Assembly: GCA_018829905.1 (NCBI GenBank)
Contig: JAHJST010000002.1
Coordinates: 1-39,145 of the forward strand
Reading direction: 5' to 3'
Origin: Patescibacteria group bacterium
Lineage (GTDB): Bacteria; Patescibacteriota; Minisyncoccia; RBG-13-40-8-A
Length of the DNA stretch: 39,145 bases
Position numbers and translations under genes: made by a program
Part shown: positions 39,037 through 39,145 of the stretch, one piece after another
Layout of the letters: the number at the start of each line of letters is the position of its first letter
Position numbering within the stretch: the stretch's first letter is position 1
The notes under the pieces: generated by a model
Told to the model about the DNA's origin: nothing
What the model saw: only the letters and a program-made list of their open reading frames with translations
The model's database searches: none

Positions 39037-39145
39037 TCGTTCATAGCAATGTCGTCTGAAAGAATAAATTAGAAGCAGAAAGTATTAATTTTTAATGATT
39101 TTCTTAAATTGTTGAACAAACTTTTCTTGGACATATACTCTAATC
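39007..39145. mobile_element. End of a probable insertion sequence (runs off the window)
   Basis: From about 39007 the AT-rich coding pattern stops. The sequence has a TGT-type terminus (TGTTGTCAATCACATAAATG) with two related blocks, AATGTCGCCTCT (39024) and AATGTCGTCTG (39048), then a minus-strand reading frame entering from the right edge. This is what the end of a DDE-transposase element looks like; I suspect IS481-like but cannot confirm it. The other end and the target duplication lie outside the window. Confidence 0.5.
39085..39144 (-). CDS. C-terminal fragment of a putative transposase (partial)
   Basis: A minus-strand frame enters at the right edge and stops with TAA at 39085-39087, giving 19 residues (ends VYVQEKFVQQFKKIIKN). 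The basic amphipathic tail is plausible for a transposase C-terminus, but it is too short to assign alone; the call depends on the insertion-element context. Confidence 0.35.
   Translation of the reverse strand: MRVYVQEKFVQQFKKIIKN

Noticed and set aside
1-39145. CRISPR arrays, rRNA genes and known metabolite riboswitches.
   Set aside because: No regularly spaced repeats, no rRNA-like stretches and no recognisable riboswitch core were seen on either strand.

Overview
This is a very AT-rich window with small core enzymes, genes packed end to end or overlapping by 1-17 nt, few Shine-Dalgarno (SD) sequences, an intein in dnaB, and proteins trimmed to minimal length (HrcA, MurF). These features suggest a Candidate Phyla Radiation (Patescibacteria, Parcubacteria-like) bacterium. 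That placement is inferred from style and content, not from a phylogeny.

Layout. 1-2.6 kb: mltG, a small NUMOD3-like gene, then rplJ-rplL behind a recognisable L10 leader. 2.6-8.5 kb: two divergent genes (a membrane-anchored PPM-like/beta-propeller protein and a lysine-tailed winged-helix/nucleotidyltransferase-like protein), then a two-gene unit of a small membrane protein and an aberrant membrane-anchored Clp ATPase. 8.5-13.6 kb: a minimal dcw cluster, mraZ-rsmH-ftsL-like-ftsI-murF, ending in tRNA-Glu, preceded by three perfect DnaA boxes. 13.6-17.2 kb: a P2-type ATPase coupled to a CaCA exchanger. 17.2-19.1 kb: zinc ribbon, rmuC, rplU and a coiled-coil miniprotein. 19.1-24.7 kb (minus): corA-cysS and dnaB(intein)-recR. 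24.8-25.8 kb: an SPFH/stomatin gene that appears split by a -1 frameshift. 25.8-30.9 kb: the CIRCE-controlled hrcA-grpE-dnaK operon, then a membrane gene and dnaJ. 31-32.8 kb: a Phd/RelE toxin-antitoxin pair and a phosphohexomutase. 32.8-34.1 kb (minus): trpS and a free-standing tRNA-binding domain. 34.1-35.0 kb: an accessory island with a small membrane protein. 35.0-38.05 kb (minus): a five-gene unit (39-aa ORF, holin-like, secG, oppA-like, cupin glucose-6-phosphate isomerase). 38.1-39.1 kb: a nucleotidyltransferase-like gene apparently cut at its 3' end by an insertion sequence that runs off the window.

Expression logic. At eleven transcription-unit heads a sigma70-like -10 lies 6 or 7 nt before the ATG, which predicts leaderless mRNAs. 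The strong SD sequences I found sit instead in front of accessory genes (positions 1152, 17228, 24795 and 34756). This split between leaderless core units and SD-led accessory genes, the Clp homologue stripped of its substrate-handling motifs, the DnaA-box cluster at the dcw promoter and the mutually exclusive hairpins in the L10 leader are the observations most worth following.
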